64,000 nt of DNA from Methylococcales bacterium. Its GTDB lineage: Bacteria > Pseudomonadota > Gammaproteobacteria > Methylococcales > Methylomonadaceae. The notes under the pieces are model-generated. The model had not been told where the DNA came from. It made no database searches and saw only the letters and a list, made by a program, of their open reading frames with translations. Position 1 is the first letter of the stretch; the number at the start of each line of letters is the position of its first letter. Positions 34,871-44,300 of this stretch are shown here, piece after piece. The stretch covers positions 40,317-104,316 of the forward strand of contig JAURYI010000107.1 in assembly GCA_030654015.1 (NCBI GenBank). Direction: 5' to 3'. The translations under genes were made by a program, and so were the position numbers.

Positions 34871-36067
34871 TTACTCATGCCGCAACGCCTCAATCGGGTC
34901 TAATTGCGCCGCTCTTCGGGCGGGGAAATAACCGAACACGATACCGACTGCCGCCGAAAAAGCGCAGGCGACGAGGATAATGCCTAAGTCTAAAATAAAC
35001 GGTACGTCAATGACTTTGGAAATGATGATGGAGGAGATGACGGCTAGGACGATGCCTAGAAATCCACCTAAACAGGACAATACCATTGCTTCGACTAGAA
35101 ATTGTAATAACACTTCGCGTTCTAACGCGCCGATGGCTAGGCGGGTGCCGATTTCGCGGGTTCTTTCGGTGACTGACACCAGCATGATGTTCATAATGCC
35201 GATGCCGCCGACCAATAAGCTGATGGCGGCTACCGCGCCCAGTAATGAGGTTAAAATTTTGGTTGTGCCTGTTAGGGTGGCGGTAATTTCTTTGGTGTCC
35301 AAAATAAAAAAATCATCGTCTTCATTGCCCGCAATATGACGGCGGTCGCGTAATAATTGTTGGGTTTGTTTTTGTACTTTTTCCGTGGCAAAACCGTCAT
35401 CGACCGACACGGAAATCATGCTGACATCTTGATTACCTGCAATGCGACGTTGAAATGACCTGAGTGGAATAAGAATGGTGTCGTCTTGGTCGCGTCCGAA
35501 GGCTTGCCCTTTGGCCTTGAGTATTCCCACCACAGTACAAGACAAACTGTTTAAGCGAATTTTGCTGCCCAGCGCGGCTTGTTCTTCAAATAATTCTCGC
35601 CACACGGTGTTGCCGATAATGCAGCTCATCGCGCCAGAGCGTAATTCAGACGGGCTGAAATCTCTGCCGTCGCCAATCACCCAGTTAGTGGCGATAATAT
35701 ACGCCTCGGTGATGCCTGTGATGGTGGTTGACCAGTTTTTATTGCCAAAAATGGCAGTGGTACTTTTAGAGGCGGACGGTGCGACCGCGTTTAAGTGGCT
35801 GATTTGTTGGCTGATTGCTTTGGCATCCTCAAGGCTGAACGGTTTGACTGCTGTGCCTGATAAACCACGCCCACCTGCTCTAATCATTAATAAATTACTG
35901 CCCAAACTGGAAATTTGTTCGCCGACTTTTGCGGTCACGCCATTGCCGACGGTGACCATGATAATCACTGCCGCAATGCCGATGATGATACCCAAGGTGG
36001 TCAATGCAGAGCGTAATAAATTGCGGCGAATTTCACGCAAGGCGAGTAATAACGCATTCCATATCAT
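34871..36067 (-). CDS. MacB-type ABC transporter permease (FtsX fold)
   Basis: 398 residues. The N-terminal membrane helix begins MIWNALLLALREIRRNLLRSALTTLGIIIGIA. A large periplasmic domain spans about 45-270. Three C-terminal helices form the FtsX domain with GGIGIMNIMLVSVTERTREIGTRLAIGA. The C-terminal motif GYFPARRAAQLDPIEALRHE is diagnostic of MacB/LolCDE-type permeases. Unlike E. coli MacB, the ATPase is a separate gene, overlapping this start by 4 bp. It drives efflux of a substrate (macrolide, peptide, siderophore or lipid) through a TolC-like channel; the substrate is unknown. Confidence 0.92.
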   Translation of the reverse strand: MIWNALLLALREIRRNLLRSALTTLGIIIGIAAVIIMVTVGNGVTAKVGEQISSLGSNLLMIRAGGRGLSGTAVKPFSLEDAKAISQQISHLNAVAPSASKSTTAIFGNKNWSTTITGITEAYIIATNWVIGDGRDFSPSELRSGAMSCIIGNTVWRELFEEQAALGSKIRLNSLSCTVVGILKAKGQAFGRDQDDTILIPLRSFQRRIAGNQDVSMISVSVDDGFATEKVQKQTQQLLRDRRHIAGNEDDDFFILDTKEITATLTGTTKILTSLLGAVAAISLLVGGIGIMNIMLVSVTERTREIGTRLAIGALEREVLLQFLVEAMVLSCLGGFLGIVLAVISSIIISKVIDVPFILDLGIILVACAFSAAVGIVFGYFPARRAAQLDPIEALRHE

Positions 36068-36765
36068 GGTTTCTGCTCCGTTAAAGTATCACTGGCGATT
36101 AAACCATCGACAAAATGCACGATGCGTTTGGCGTATTCCGCCATGTCGGGTTCGTGCGTCACCATGATGATGGTTATGCCTAAATCACGGTTAAACGCAC
36201 ACAACATTTCCATGACTTCCCGACTGCGGGCAGAGTCTAAATTTCCCGTCGGTTCATCGGCTAATAATACGGTGGGTTCGGTGACAATGGCGCGGGCAAT
36301 GGCGACCCGTTGTTGCTGTCCACCCGATAATTCAGCGGGCGAGTGATCTTCCCAGCCAGTGAGTCCGACTATGTCTAATGCCTTTCTAGCGCGGACGTGG
36401 CGTTCGGCGGTAGGCATTCCGCGATAAATGAGCGGCAATTCGACATTTTCCAGTGCCGAAGTGCGTGATAACAGATTAAAACCTTGAAACACAAAGCCCA
36501 AATAATGCCGCCGTAATAAGGCGCGTTGATTGCGCGATAAGGTATTCACCTCAATGCCCTGAAAAAAATAACTGCCTGTGGTGGGAATATCCAAACAGCC
36601 CAGAATATTCATCACGGTGGATTTTCCCGAACCACTAGGCCCCATGATAGCGACAAATTCACCGCTATTAATCGTCAAATCTACACCGCATAACGCCTGC
36701 ATTGCCGCCAAGCCTTTACCGTATGTTTTGGTCATTTGCTTAAGTTGAATTAACGGTTCGCTCAT
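36064..36765 (-). CDS. ABC transporter ATP-binding protein, MacB/LolD type
   Basis: A 233-residue ATPase subunit with all motifs: Walker A GPSGSGKST (about 41-49), LGFVFQGFNLL (Q loop), signature LSGGQQQR, Walker B VLLADEPTGNLD, and the switch His in MVTHEPDMA. The NLDSARSREVMEML wording is typical of MacB/LolD/FtsE-like ATPases. Overlaps with macA-like (ATGA) and permease genes show a coupled operon. Confidence 0.94.
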   Translation of the reverse strand: MSEPLIQLKQMTKTYGKGLAAMQALCGVDLTINSGEFVAIMGPSGSGKSTVMNILGCLDIPTTGSYFFQGIEVNTLSRNQRALLRRHYLGFVFQGFNLLSRTSALENVELPLIYRGMPTAERHVRARKALDIVGLTGWEDHSPAELSGGQQQRVAIARAIVTEPTVLLADEPTGNLDSARSREVMEMLCAFNRDLGITIIMVTHEPDMAEYAKRIVHFVDGLIASDTLTEQKP

Positions 36766-38057
36766 TTGACCGCGCCCAAGGTATCGACAATCACAGGTAG
36801 TTCAACGCTTAATTGCGGCGCACTGACTTCGCTGACTTCACCATCCGTTAAGCCGACCTGCACAGCAACGGCTTTGGGTTGATTATTTTCTAATACCCAA
36901 ATTTGCGGCGCAGGTTTTTGCAGACTCTTGTTTTCGCGCACTTTTTTCGGTTTGTTGGCACGCGGTGGGCCGGGGATTAATTTTTCTACAAAACTGAGTT
37001 CTTTTTTGGCGGCATCGCCGTTTTGCGTGGGATTAAAACGCAGTGCAGTATTCGGCACTAATAATACATTTTTAGCCTGACTCACTGTCATATCAGCGGT
37101 TGCGGTCATACCCGGCCGTAACAACGAATCAGCATTATTGACTAATAACACCGTTTCATAAGTGACCACACCGCCGACGGTTTGCGGTGCGTAGCGGATT
37201 TCGCTGATTTTTGCGGGAAAATTTTTATCGGGATAGGCATCCACGGAAAAACTGGCGGGTTGTTCCAGCTTGATTTTACCGACATCCGCTTCATCAACAT
37301 CAACGTGCAACTCCATTTCGGTGAGATTTTCGGCAACGGTAAACATGATGGGCGTTTGCAACGAAGCCGCCACGGTCTGTCCTTTTTCAATTTGTCTATC
37401 CAGCACAATGCCAGTAATCGGTGTTTTGATACTGGATTTAATTAAGTTGGTTTCATCCAATTTTAATTGCCCTTCGGCTTGCTTAATCGTGCCGTTAATC
37501 ACACCCGCCTGTGCTTGGGCGCGTTTTAAATTTGCCTCCGCCGTTACCATCTCTTGTTTAGCAGGTAATTTTCCGCCGCTCATCTGCCGCGCTTGCAGCA
37601 GAAAATCCAGCACCTGTTTTTTTTCGACAATCGTCGCCTCGGCATCAATTAACTTGGCTTTGGCTTGATCTAATGCGCCCTGCGATTGTTTGACTCGGGC
37701 ATCAAACAGCCGTGGGTCGAGTTTTGCCAACACCTGACCTGCCTGCACATGGTCGTTAAAATCGGCATTGATTTCAGCGGCAGTACCTGATACTTCGATA
37801 CCAATATCCACTTGGGTAACAGGTTCTAACTTACCTGTGGCGGTAACGATGATGGTTAAATCGCCCTGTTTTATCGGCACAGTTTCAAATTGAGCAGTCG
37901 TTTCTTCACTATTGCTGAAAAACAGCATTTTTATCGCAACCGCACTGAACACAATCAGCACCAACGCGACAATCATCCACTTGCGGTAACTGTATTTAAC
38001 AGGGGTATTCAGTTCTAACGCTTGCTCGATGTCGGTTTGTTTATCTGATTTAGGCAT
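36762..38057 (-). CDS. MacA-type periplasmic adaptor protein
   Basis: 431 residues. A cytosolic N-terminal tail of about 28 residues precedes one membrane helix (MIVALVLIVFSAVAIKMLFF). The lipoyl half VTATGKLEPVTQVDIGIEVSGTAAEI is followed by a long coiled-coil hairpin (about 115-195), the second lipoyl half IKTPITGIVLDRQIEKGQTV, and beta-barrel and membrane-proximal domains. The C-terminal half carries a basic insertion (GPPRANKPKKVRENKS, near 370). It bridges the ABC permease to the outer-membrane channel; the NodT-type lipoprotein at 30258 is the nearest candidate. Confidence 0.92.
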   Translation of the reverse strand: MPKSDKQTDIEQALELNTPVKYSYRKWMIVALVLIVFSAVAIKMLFFSNSEETTAQFETVPIKQGDLTIIVTATGKLEPVTQVDIGIEVSGTAAEINADFNDHVQAGQVLAKLDPRLFDARVKQSQGALDQAKAKLIDAEATIVEKKQVLDFLLQARQMSGGKLPAKQEMVTAEANLKRAQAQAGVINGTIKQAEGQLKLDETNLIKSSIKTPITGIVLDRQIEKGQTVAASLQTPIMFTVAENLTEMELHVDVDEADVGKIKLEQPASFSVDAYPDKNFPAKISEIRYAPQTVGGVVTYETVLLVNNADSLLRPGMTATADMTVSQAKNVLLVPNTALRFNPTQNGDAAKKELSFVEKLIPGPPRANKPKKVRENKSLQKPAPQIWVLENNQPKAVAVQVGLTDGEVSEVSAPQLSVELPVIVDTLGAVK

Positions 38058-38204
38058 GATGAGAAGTTAATCGGTTTAGGATAATCTGAAGACGCGCAGA
38101 GTGTGGTATCAGCACAGTTATACCCCAATTCCCACCCTATCGTACTGGTATTTATTGGCTTCTGAAAAAATAACCTGAATTATTAAGTTGTTTGCAAAAA
38201 GTAT

Positions 38205-38272
38205 ATAGGATGGGCTGACGAAGGAAGCCCATCGGTCGCGATTGATGGGCTTCGTACCTCAGCCCATCCTAT
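38205..38272. repeat. Complete GGATGGGCT...AGCCCATCC interspersed repeat
   Basis: Outer arms ATAGGATGGGCTGA / TCAGCCCATCCTAT (14 bp) enclose inner arms GAAGCCCATC / GATGGGCTTC. It lies in the 257-bp gap (38058-38314) between the macA start and the LRR gene end; the rest of the gap shows nothing I can name. Confidence 0.8.
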
Positions 38273-38314
38273 CGTGCTGCGTTTTTGATGATGTCTAGGC
38301 GTTTTAGAATGGTG

Positions 38315-38662
38315 TTAAAACGAGATTTCATCATCAAAAAAAATGTTATTATCAAACAGAATGTTATCAAATAAGTCGTAGTTAGATTGTATGATATTGC
38401 TAAGATGGCTGTGTTGGGCGGATAGGGATTTGATGGGGTTATCGCTTAAATACAGCAACTTCAAATTCGTCAGTTTGCCAATAGATTCAGGTAGTTCGGT
38501 GAGTTCATGTTCACATAAGTACAACTCAGTCAAAGCCAAAATATCCTGTTTATCACGCGGGAATCCATGCCATGGTTCATCTTCATCATCAAAATACTCT
38601 GGAATATTATTTTCAACCGCCCAATAAATCAATTCATCCAGCCACGCATCATCACTTACCAT
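38315..38662 (-). pseudogene. Leucine-rich-repeat protein, 3' part of a frameshifted gene
   Basis: About 115 residues (MVSDDAWLDELIYWAVENN at the start). An acidic loop (YFDDEDEPWHGFPRDKQD) is followed by two leucine-rich repeats, LTELYLCEHELTELPESIGKLTNLKLLYLSDNPIKSL, and a short Asp/Asn/Phe-rich tail. The start region duplicates the end of the upstream 47-codon frame. Removing a 10-bp tandem duplication joins the two into one protein reading TLVVSDDAWLDEL, so this is most likely the 3' piece of a disrupted gene. Bacterial LRR proteins of this kind are probably protein-binding; no function known. Confidence 0.6.
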
Positions 38663-38795
38663 CACTCACCACCAGCGTTCTATTGGCTCTATGCGCCAGA
38701 ATCTTATTGGTAATACTCAACAAATTGGTGGTTTTCTGTAAAGCCACCGCCGCATTGTCTTTCTTCTTCTGTGGCAGGTTGTTGTTATCGCTCAT
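38652..38795 (-). pseudogene. 5' part of the frameshifted leucine-rich-repeat gene
   Basis: A 47-codon frame, MSDNNNLPQKKKDNAAVALQ at the start, ending RTLVVSDGK. Its ATG overlaps the vapC-like stop (ATGA), which indicates real translation in that operon. The C-terminal SDGK-stop results from a 10-bp near-duplication (GTGAGTGATG/GTAAGTGATG) that shifts the frame away from the LRR part. It could alternatively be a genuine short peptide. Confidence 0.55.
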
Positions 38796-39202
38796 AAATT
38801 ATCCACCCAATTTTCCAGTTTTAAACCTTGCACTCGTTCAAATTCGCGGGTGTTGTTGGTCAATAAGGTCATGTCTAACGACAAGGCAATCGCCGCTATT
38901 TGAATGTCATACGCGCCAATCGGTGTGCCTTGTTTTTCTAGGGCATTACGGATGTTTGCCGCTTTTTTCGCCGCATCCAGTGAAAAATCGACAATCGTTA
39001 AAGGGGCGATAAAGTTTTCTAACGCGGCTTGGTTACGTTGCTGTGAGTTGTTTTTTTCGATGCCGTAGTACAACTCAAACACGGCAATAGTTGGAATGTG
39101 TAGTTGCTCAATGTGGATCTGTTGGAAACGTGCCAATACTTCAGGCGGATGCTTTTTAATCAGGTAAATACAGATATTGGTATCTAGCAAATAACGGTTC
39201 AT
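38792..39202 (-). CDS. VapC-type PIN-domain toxin
   Basis: 136 residues with the complete PIN catalytic set: YLLDTNICIYL (Asp7), AVFELYYGIEK (Glu43), GAYDIQIAAIA (Asp99) and LLTNNTREFERV near the C-terminus. VapC toxins are ribonucleases, often cutting initiator tRNA or rRNA. The ATG overlaps the antitoxin stop by 4 bp. This module appears intact, unlike the two others in the window. Confidence 0.9.
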   Translation of the reverse strand: MNRYLLDTNICIYLIKKHPPEVLARFQQIHIEQLHIPTIAVFELYYGIEKNNSQQRNQAALENFIAPLTIVDFSLDAAKKAANIRNALEKQGTPIGAYDIQIAAIALSLDMTLLTNNTREFERVQGLKLENWVDNL

Positions 39203-39438
39203 TCAAACGCGCTCCAATCTCGCTCTTGCAAGGGAGGTTGTTCGCGTCCGTTTGCCATAAAGTCATCGGAAAACTGTGACATGGATGCAAACCACTGTTC
39301 CCATACGCTAGTGGTCGATTCTGACGGTTGTTCTTCTAAAAAGGTGACAATCACCGCGATGGGTTTTTTAGTCGCAATGTTTTCTTCTAAGGTGATGTGT
39401 CCGTTTTGGTAAATTCCTTTGATAGCAACTAATGACAT
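39199..39438 (-). CDS. VapB-like antitoxin
   Basis: 79 residues. The N-terminal MSLVAIKGIYQNGHITLEEN forms the short strand pattern of small swapped-hairpin antitoxins. The acidic and aromatic C-terminal tail (QPPLQERDWSAFE) is the toxin-wrapping type. It is directly upstream of and overlapping the PIN toxin gene. It likely represses its own promoter in the 39439-39699 gap. Confidence 0.8.
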   Translation of the reverse strand: MSLVAIKGIYQNGHITLEENIATKKPIAVIVTFLEEQPSESTTSVWEQWFASMSQFSDDFMANGREQPPLQERDWSAFE

Positions 39439-39461
39439 GATGATGCTCCAAGTTTCGTGGG

Positions 39462-39482
39462 CTGGGTGTGTTAGTGTAACCC
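39462..39482. repeat. Degenerate GGGT...ACCC interspersed repeat copy
   Basis: GCTGGGTGTGTTAGTGTAACCC, a worn copy of the GGGTTAG/TAACCC family, upstream of the vapB-like gene. Confidence 0.4.
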
Positions 39483-39647
39483 GTTTTTAAAGTAGGTTAG
39501 TCGTTGTTAGCATTGTGACAGCCAAACTTACGAATATTCAGTAAGTGTACCTGCACATAGAAGTATTATCCTCTCATCCGTGCCGATTTTATCGTAGCTG
39601 TATCCTGTGTAAGATTGTCGCATCGTGTACTTTTTTAGCGGTTTGCT

Positions 39648-39656
39648 TGTTATAAT
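39648..39656 (+). promoter_or_regulatory. Extended -10 promoter of dapA-bamC
   Basis: TGTTATAAT: perfect TATAAT preceded by the extended TGn. No good -35 hexamer lies 16-18 bp upstream, which is usual for extended -10 promoters. The start site would be near 39663, about 37 nt before the dapA ATG. Confidence 0.65.
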
Positions 39657-39699
39657 GCGCGTTGTTTTCTAATTGTAGCCATTCTGGTCGAGAGATTTC

Positions 39700-40578
39700 A
39701 TGATTCAAGGTAGTATCGTAGCGTTAGTAACACCGATGGATGAAAGCGGTGCAGTCGATTTTAAACGACTGGAATCGTTAGTCGCTTTTCATATTGAACA
39801 AGGCACGGATGCACTGGTTGCGGTAGGCACAACAGGCGAATCTGCTACGCTGGATGAGGCTGAACACTGCATGGTGATTAAAGCGGTGGTGGATTATGTG
39901 GACGGTAAAATCCCTGTGATTGCGGGTAGTGGTGCAAATTCCACCACCGAAGCCATTAACCTCACGCAAAAAGCGAAACACGCGGGTGCGGATGCCTGTT
40001 TGATTGTCACGCCTTATTACAATAAACCGACGCAGGAAGGCTTGTATTTACATCATAAAGCCATTGCCGAAGCGGTGGATATTCCACAGATTTTATACAA
40101 TGTTCCGGGTCGTACAGCCTGTGATATGTTGCCTGAGACTGTCGGTCGTTTATCTCATGTCGCCAATATTGTCGGCGTAAAAGAAGCCACAGGCGATTTA
40201 TCGCGCATTCAACAAATCCGTGATTTAACAGGTGATGATTTCGCGCTGTATACGGGCGATGATGCCACCAGCCGCGAGTTTTGTTTATTGGGCGGTAACG
40301 GCACAATCACCGTCACAGGGAATGTTGCACCGCGCTTGGTTCACGAGATGATTATGGCGGCAATGGCGGGTGATAATGACACCGCGTTGGCGATTGATAA
40401 TAAATTAATGGCGTTACATAAAAACCTGTTTATTCAATCCAATCCTATCCCTGTGAAATGGGCGGTTGCTGAAATGGGCTTGATGGCTAAAGGTATTCGT
40501 TTGCCGCTGACATGGTTGACGGATGATTGTTTTGAAGCGGTGCGTGATGCCATGCGCCAAGCAGAAGTGATTCAATGA
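39700..40578 (+). CDS. dapA: 4-hydroxy-tetrahydrodipicolinate synthase
   Basis: 292 residues, the exact E. coli length. It has the substrate-binding GTTGESATL (43-51), Tyr133 in ILYNVPGRT, and the Schiff-base Lys161 in VGVKEATGD. It condenses pyruvate and aspartate semialdehyde in the lysine/diaminopimelate pathway; the semialdehyde comes from the asd product encoded at 49195. It overlaps bamC by 4 bp (ATGA), the conserved dapA-bamC arrangement of gammaproteobacteria. Confidence 0.97.
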   Translation: MIQGSIVALVTPMDESGAVDFKRLESLVAFHIEQGTDALVAVGTTGESATLDEAEHCMVIKAVVDYVDGKIPVIAGSGANSTTEAINLTQKAKHAGADACLIVTPYYNKPTQEGLYLHHKAIAEAVDIPQILYNVPGRTACDMLPETVGRLSHVANIVGVKEATGDLSRIQQIRDLTGDDFALYTGDDATSREFCLLGGNGTITVTGNVAPRLVHEMIMAAMAGDNDTALAIDNKLMALHKNLFIQSNPIPVKWAVAEMGLMAKGIRLPLTWLTDDCFEAVRDAMRQAEVIQ

Positions 40579-41273
40579 AACACAAATCCCTAATCTCACT
40601 GTGTGGTGCGGCTGTACTGTTCAATTTATCAGCCTGTACCACTATTAAAGAAGCATTTCCTGACAAGGAAAAAGATTATCAGTTCACCACGGAAATTCCC
40701 AAGCTGATTATTCCCGCTGATTTAGCCAACGGTAGCACGCTACCGTCATCCGCTAACAGCAGCGCACGCACTCAGAATAACGATGGCACCACAGCCGCAA
40801 GTGAAGAAGCTGATAAAAAACCAGCTGAAGAATCCACTGCCGCCGCTGATAGCACCGCCGAAGAACAACCTTTAATAGATCCGAAGTCTATTACCGTAGA
40901 CTTACTGGAATCCAGCAATAAAATCGGTTACTTACGCATTAACGTACCTTTTACGACTGCGTGGCGTGTGGTCAGCAAAGGCTTGAGCCGCAAATCAATT
41001 GAAGTTAGTGAGCGCAATCAAAGCGATAAAATTTTCACCGTACAGTATGATCCCGATGAAAAACCTATCGAAGACAGCACTTATCTGGACGAAATCAATT
41101 TTATGCTGCACGGCTTTCAGGGCAACGATAAAGAATACAAACTCAAGTTAGTTGAAACCAATCAGCAAACCGATGTGGTGATTCTTGATGAAGAGCAGAA
41201 ACCAACGTCTGATGAGGGTGGTTTGAAATTACTGAAAGTATTGCAACAAAGCATTAAAGCGAATTTAAAATAA
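40575..41273 (+). CDS. bamC: Outer-membrane assembly lipoprotein BamC
   Basis: 232 residues. The lipoprotein signal ends NLSAC with Cys21 as acylation site. The conserved N-terminal segment DYQFTTEIPKLIIPADL is the part that binds BamD. A low-complexity Ala/Glu/Ser linker (about 55-95) and a helix-grip domain (YLRINVPFTTAWRVVSKGL) follow. It is shorter than E. coli BamC (344), as only one helix-grip domain is present. Part of the BAM complex that inserts beta-barrels. Coupled to dapA. Confidence 0.9.
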   Translation: MKHKSLISLCGAAVLFNLSACTTIKEAFPDKEKDYQFTTEIPKLIIPADLANGSTLPSSANSSARTQNNDGTTAASEEADKKPAEESTAAADSTAEEQPLIDPKSITVDLLESSNKIGYLRINVPFTTAWRVVSKGLSRKSIEVSERNQSDKIFTVQYDPDEKPIEDSTYLDEINFMLHGFQGNDKEYKLKLVETNQQTDVVILDEEQKPTSDEGGLKLLKVLQQSIKANLK

Positions 41274-41282
41274 CGTATCGCT

Positions 41283-41352
41283 TGGGTTAGTCAGCGTAAC
41301 CCACAATCACACGACCGCTAGTCGGGTTACGCTGCACTAACCCGACCTACAT
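41283..41352. repeat. Two tandem palindromes of the GGGTTA/TAACCC interspersed family
   Basis: TGGGTTA...TAACCCA at 41283-41303, then GTCGGGTTA (41321-41329) pairing with TAACCCGAC (41338-41346), ending CCTACAT. It fills the bamC-purL gap. The GTCGGGTTA arms are identical to those at 58489-58515. Confidence 0.8.
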
Positions 41353-41368
41353 TGACTGTTTTCTCATC

Positions 41369-44300
41369 ATGCTAAAAATCTCTGGTAGCTCTGCTTTATC
41401 CGACTTTCGTATCAACAATCTATTGGTTTCCCTGCAAGCGATAGAGCCATCTATTACCGCTGTTACTGCGCGGTTTATGCACTTTGTCGGCATTGAACAC
41501 GATTTAAACGACGATCAATTAACCATACTCAAGCAGTTACTCGCTTATGGTGGCGACCGTATCGACAGCGAAACGCAAGGCAAAACGCTATTAGTCGTGC
41601 CGCGCTCAGGCACAATTTCACCGTGGTCAAGTAAAGCCACCGAAATCGCCAAACGTTGCGGCTTATCCAGTGTGAAACGACTGGAACGCGGTATTGAATA
41701 CACGCTCACTGCCAACAGTGAATTATCAGAAGACAGCAAACACACACTGGCCGCATTGCTACATGACCGCATGACACAAACGGTTATCTATGACGCGGCG
41801 CAGTTAGATTTATTTGCCGAACACACGCCCGCGCCGTTACAAACCGTTGCTATTATCGAGCAAGGACAAGACGCACTCATTAAAGCCAATGCTGAACTGG
41901 GCATGGCATTATCAGACGATGAAATCACTTATCTGGTGGATAGTTTTCAAGCTCTGGGCAGAAACCCGTCCGATGTGGAATTGATGATGTTTGCGCAAGC
42001 CAACTCCGAACATTGCCGCCATAAAATTTTTAATGCCAACTGGACGATAGACGGCGTAGAACAAGCGCAAACCCTGTTCGGTATGATTCGCAACACCGCC
42101 CAACAAAGCCCAGCCGACATTTTATCAGCGTATAGCGATAACTCGTCGGTGATTGAAGGCTCACGCGCAAAGGTGTTTATTCGCAACGCGAAAACGGGCG
42201 AATACGGTTACACAGAAGAACTCGCGCATTTATTGATGAAAGTCGAAACCCACAATCACCCGACCGCTATTTCACCGTTTTCAGGTGCGGCGACGGGTTC
42301 AGGCGGGGAAATTCGTGATGAAGGCGCGACAGGTCGCGGTTCTGCAACCAAAGCGGGTTTAACAGGTTTTTCGGTGTCGCATTTAAAAATCCCTGATTTT
42401 GCGCAACCGTGGGAACAGGATAACGGCAAACCTGAGCGTATCGCCTCCGCGTTAGACATTATGCTGGCAGGTCCTTTAGGTGGTGCGGCGTTTAACAATG
42501 AATTTGGTCGTCCTAATCTGGCGGGTTATTTTCGCAGTTTTGAACAGCCCGTCTTAGGCTCTGATAACGCTTTTCGCGGCTATCACAAACCGATTATGTT
42601 AGCGGGCGGCATGGGTAATATTCGCCCGATGCTGGTGGAAAAACAAAAAATCCCCGCAGGTTCGCTGATTATTATTTTAGGCGGCCCTGCGATGTTGATT
42701 GGTTTGGGCGGTGGTGCGGCTTCGTCGCAAGCCTCAGGTGCAAGCTCAGAATCACTGGATTTTGCCTCCGTACAACGTGAAAATCCTGAAATGCAGCGTC
42801 GTTGTCAGGAAGTGATTAATCACTGTAACTCGTTAGGACACGACACGCCGATTATCTCCATTCATGACATCGGCGCGGGCGGTTTATCAAACGCGGTGCC
42901 TGAAATTATTCATGACTGTGATAAAGGCGGACGCTTTGAATTACGCAAAGTCAACAATGACGACATTGGTATGTCGCCGATGCAAATCTGGTGTAATGAA
43001 GCGCAAGAACGCTATGTGATTGCTATTAAACCTACGTCACTACCGCTATTTACTGAATTTTGTGAGCGTGAACATTGCTTGTTTGCGGTGATTGGTGAAG
43101 CGACTGACGAAGAACATTTAACGCTGAACGACTCTTTATTAGGCGATAAACCTGTCGATATTCCCATGTCGGTGTTATTCGGCAAGCCGCCGAAAATGCA
43201 CCGCAACGTTACCCATAGCGAACCCGCGCTTGCTGGTTTGGATTTTAGCGGCGTGACGCTTGCCGATGCCGTGCAACGGGTACTGTCATTTCCAGCCGTT
43301 GCTGATAAAAGTTTTTTGATTCATATCGGCGACCGTTCGGTGACAGGTCTGGTAGCAAGAGACCAACTCGTCGGCCCTTGGCAAGTCCCAGTTGCTGATG
43401 TTGCGGTCACTGCCTCAGGTTTTCACGCGCTGACGGGTGAAGCAATGGCAATGGGTGAACGCACTCCGATTGCAGTCATCAACGCGCCCGCCTCAGGACG
43501 TATGGCAATCGCCGAAGCCATTACCAACATTGCCGCCGCGCGAATTGATTCGTTGAAAAAAATCAAAATGTCTGCCAACTGGATGGCGGCAGCAGGTGCG
43601 GAAGGTGAAGATGCCGCATTATTTGATACCGTCAAAACCGTCGGTATGGAACTCTGCCCTGCCCTCGGTATCGCCATTCCTGTCGGCAAAGATTCTTTAT
43701 CCATGCAGACTCGCTGGCAAGATGATGCGGGCGATAAAACCATGACTTCACCGTTGTCGTTGATTATTACCGCGTTCGCGCCTGTGCTGGATGTCAGTAA
43801 AACCCTCACACCACAACTGCGTGCCGTTGATAACAGCGTATTGATTTTAATTGACTTGGGCGCGGGTAAAAATCGTTTAGGCGGTTCGGTATTGGCGCAA
43901 GTGTATTCACAATTAGGCGATAACTGCCCTGATCTCGACCACGCTGAATTATTAAAAGCCTTTTTTGAAGCCATTCAAACCCTGAACAATCAAGACAAAC
44001 TACTGAGTTATCATGACCGTTCGGACGGTGGTTTATTCACTACCGTTGCGGAAATGATGTTTGCGGGTAGAGTCGGCGCAAATCTTAACATTGATGTGTT
44101 AGGCACCGATGCCTTAGCCGCTTTGTTCAATGAAGAATTGGGCGCGGTTATCCAAGTTCGTGGCAGTGATGCCGATGATGTGGTTAAACTGTTAAAACAC
44201 TTAGGTCTGGTCGATTGTATTTATGTCATCGGGCAGGTTATTGCTGAACAGCACATCAATATTCACCACGCCGATGAGCTGATTTACTCTGCCAGCCGCG

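Noticed and set aside
35475..36167. 230-codon plus-strand frame opposite the ABC transporter genes
   Set aside because: Lies across two genuine, overlapping minus-strand genes and shows no motifs.
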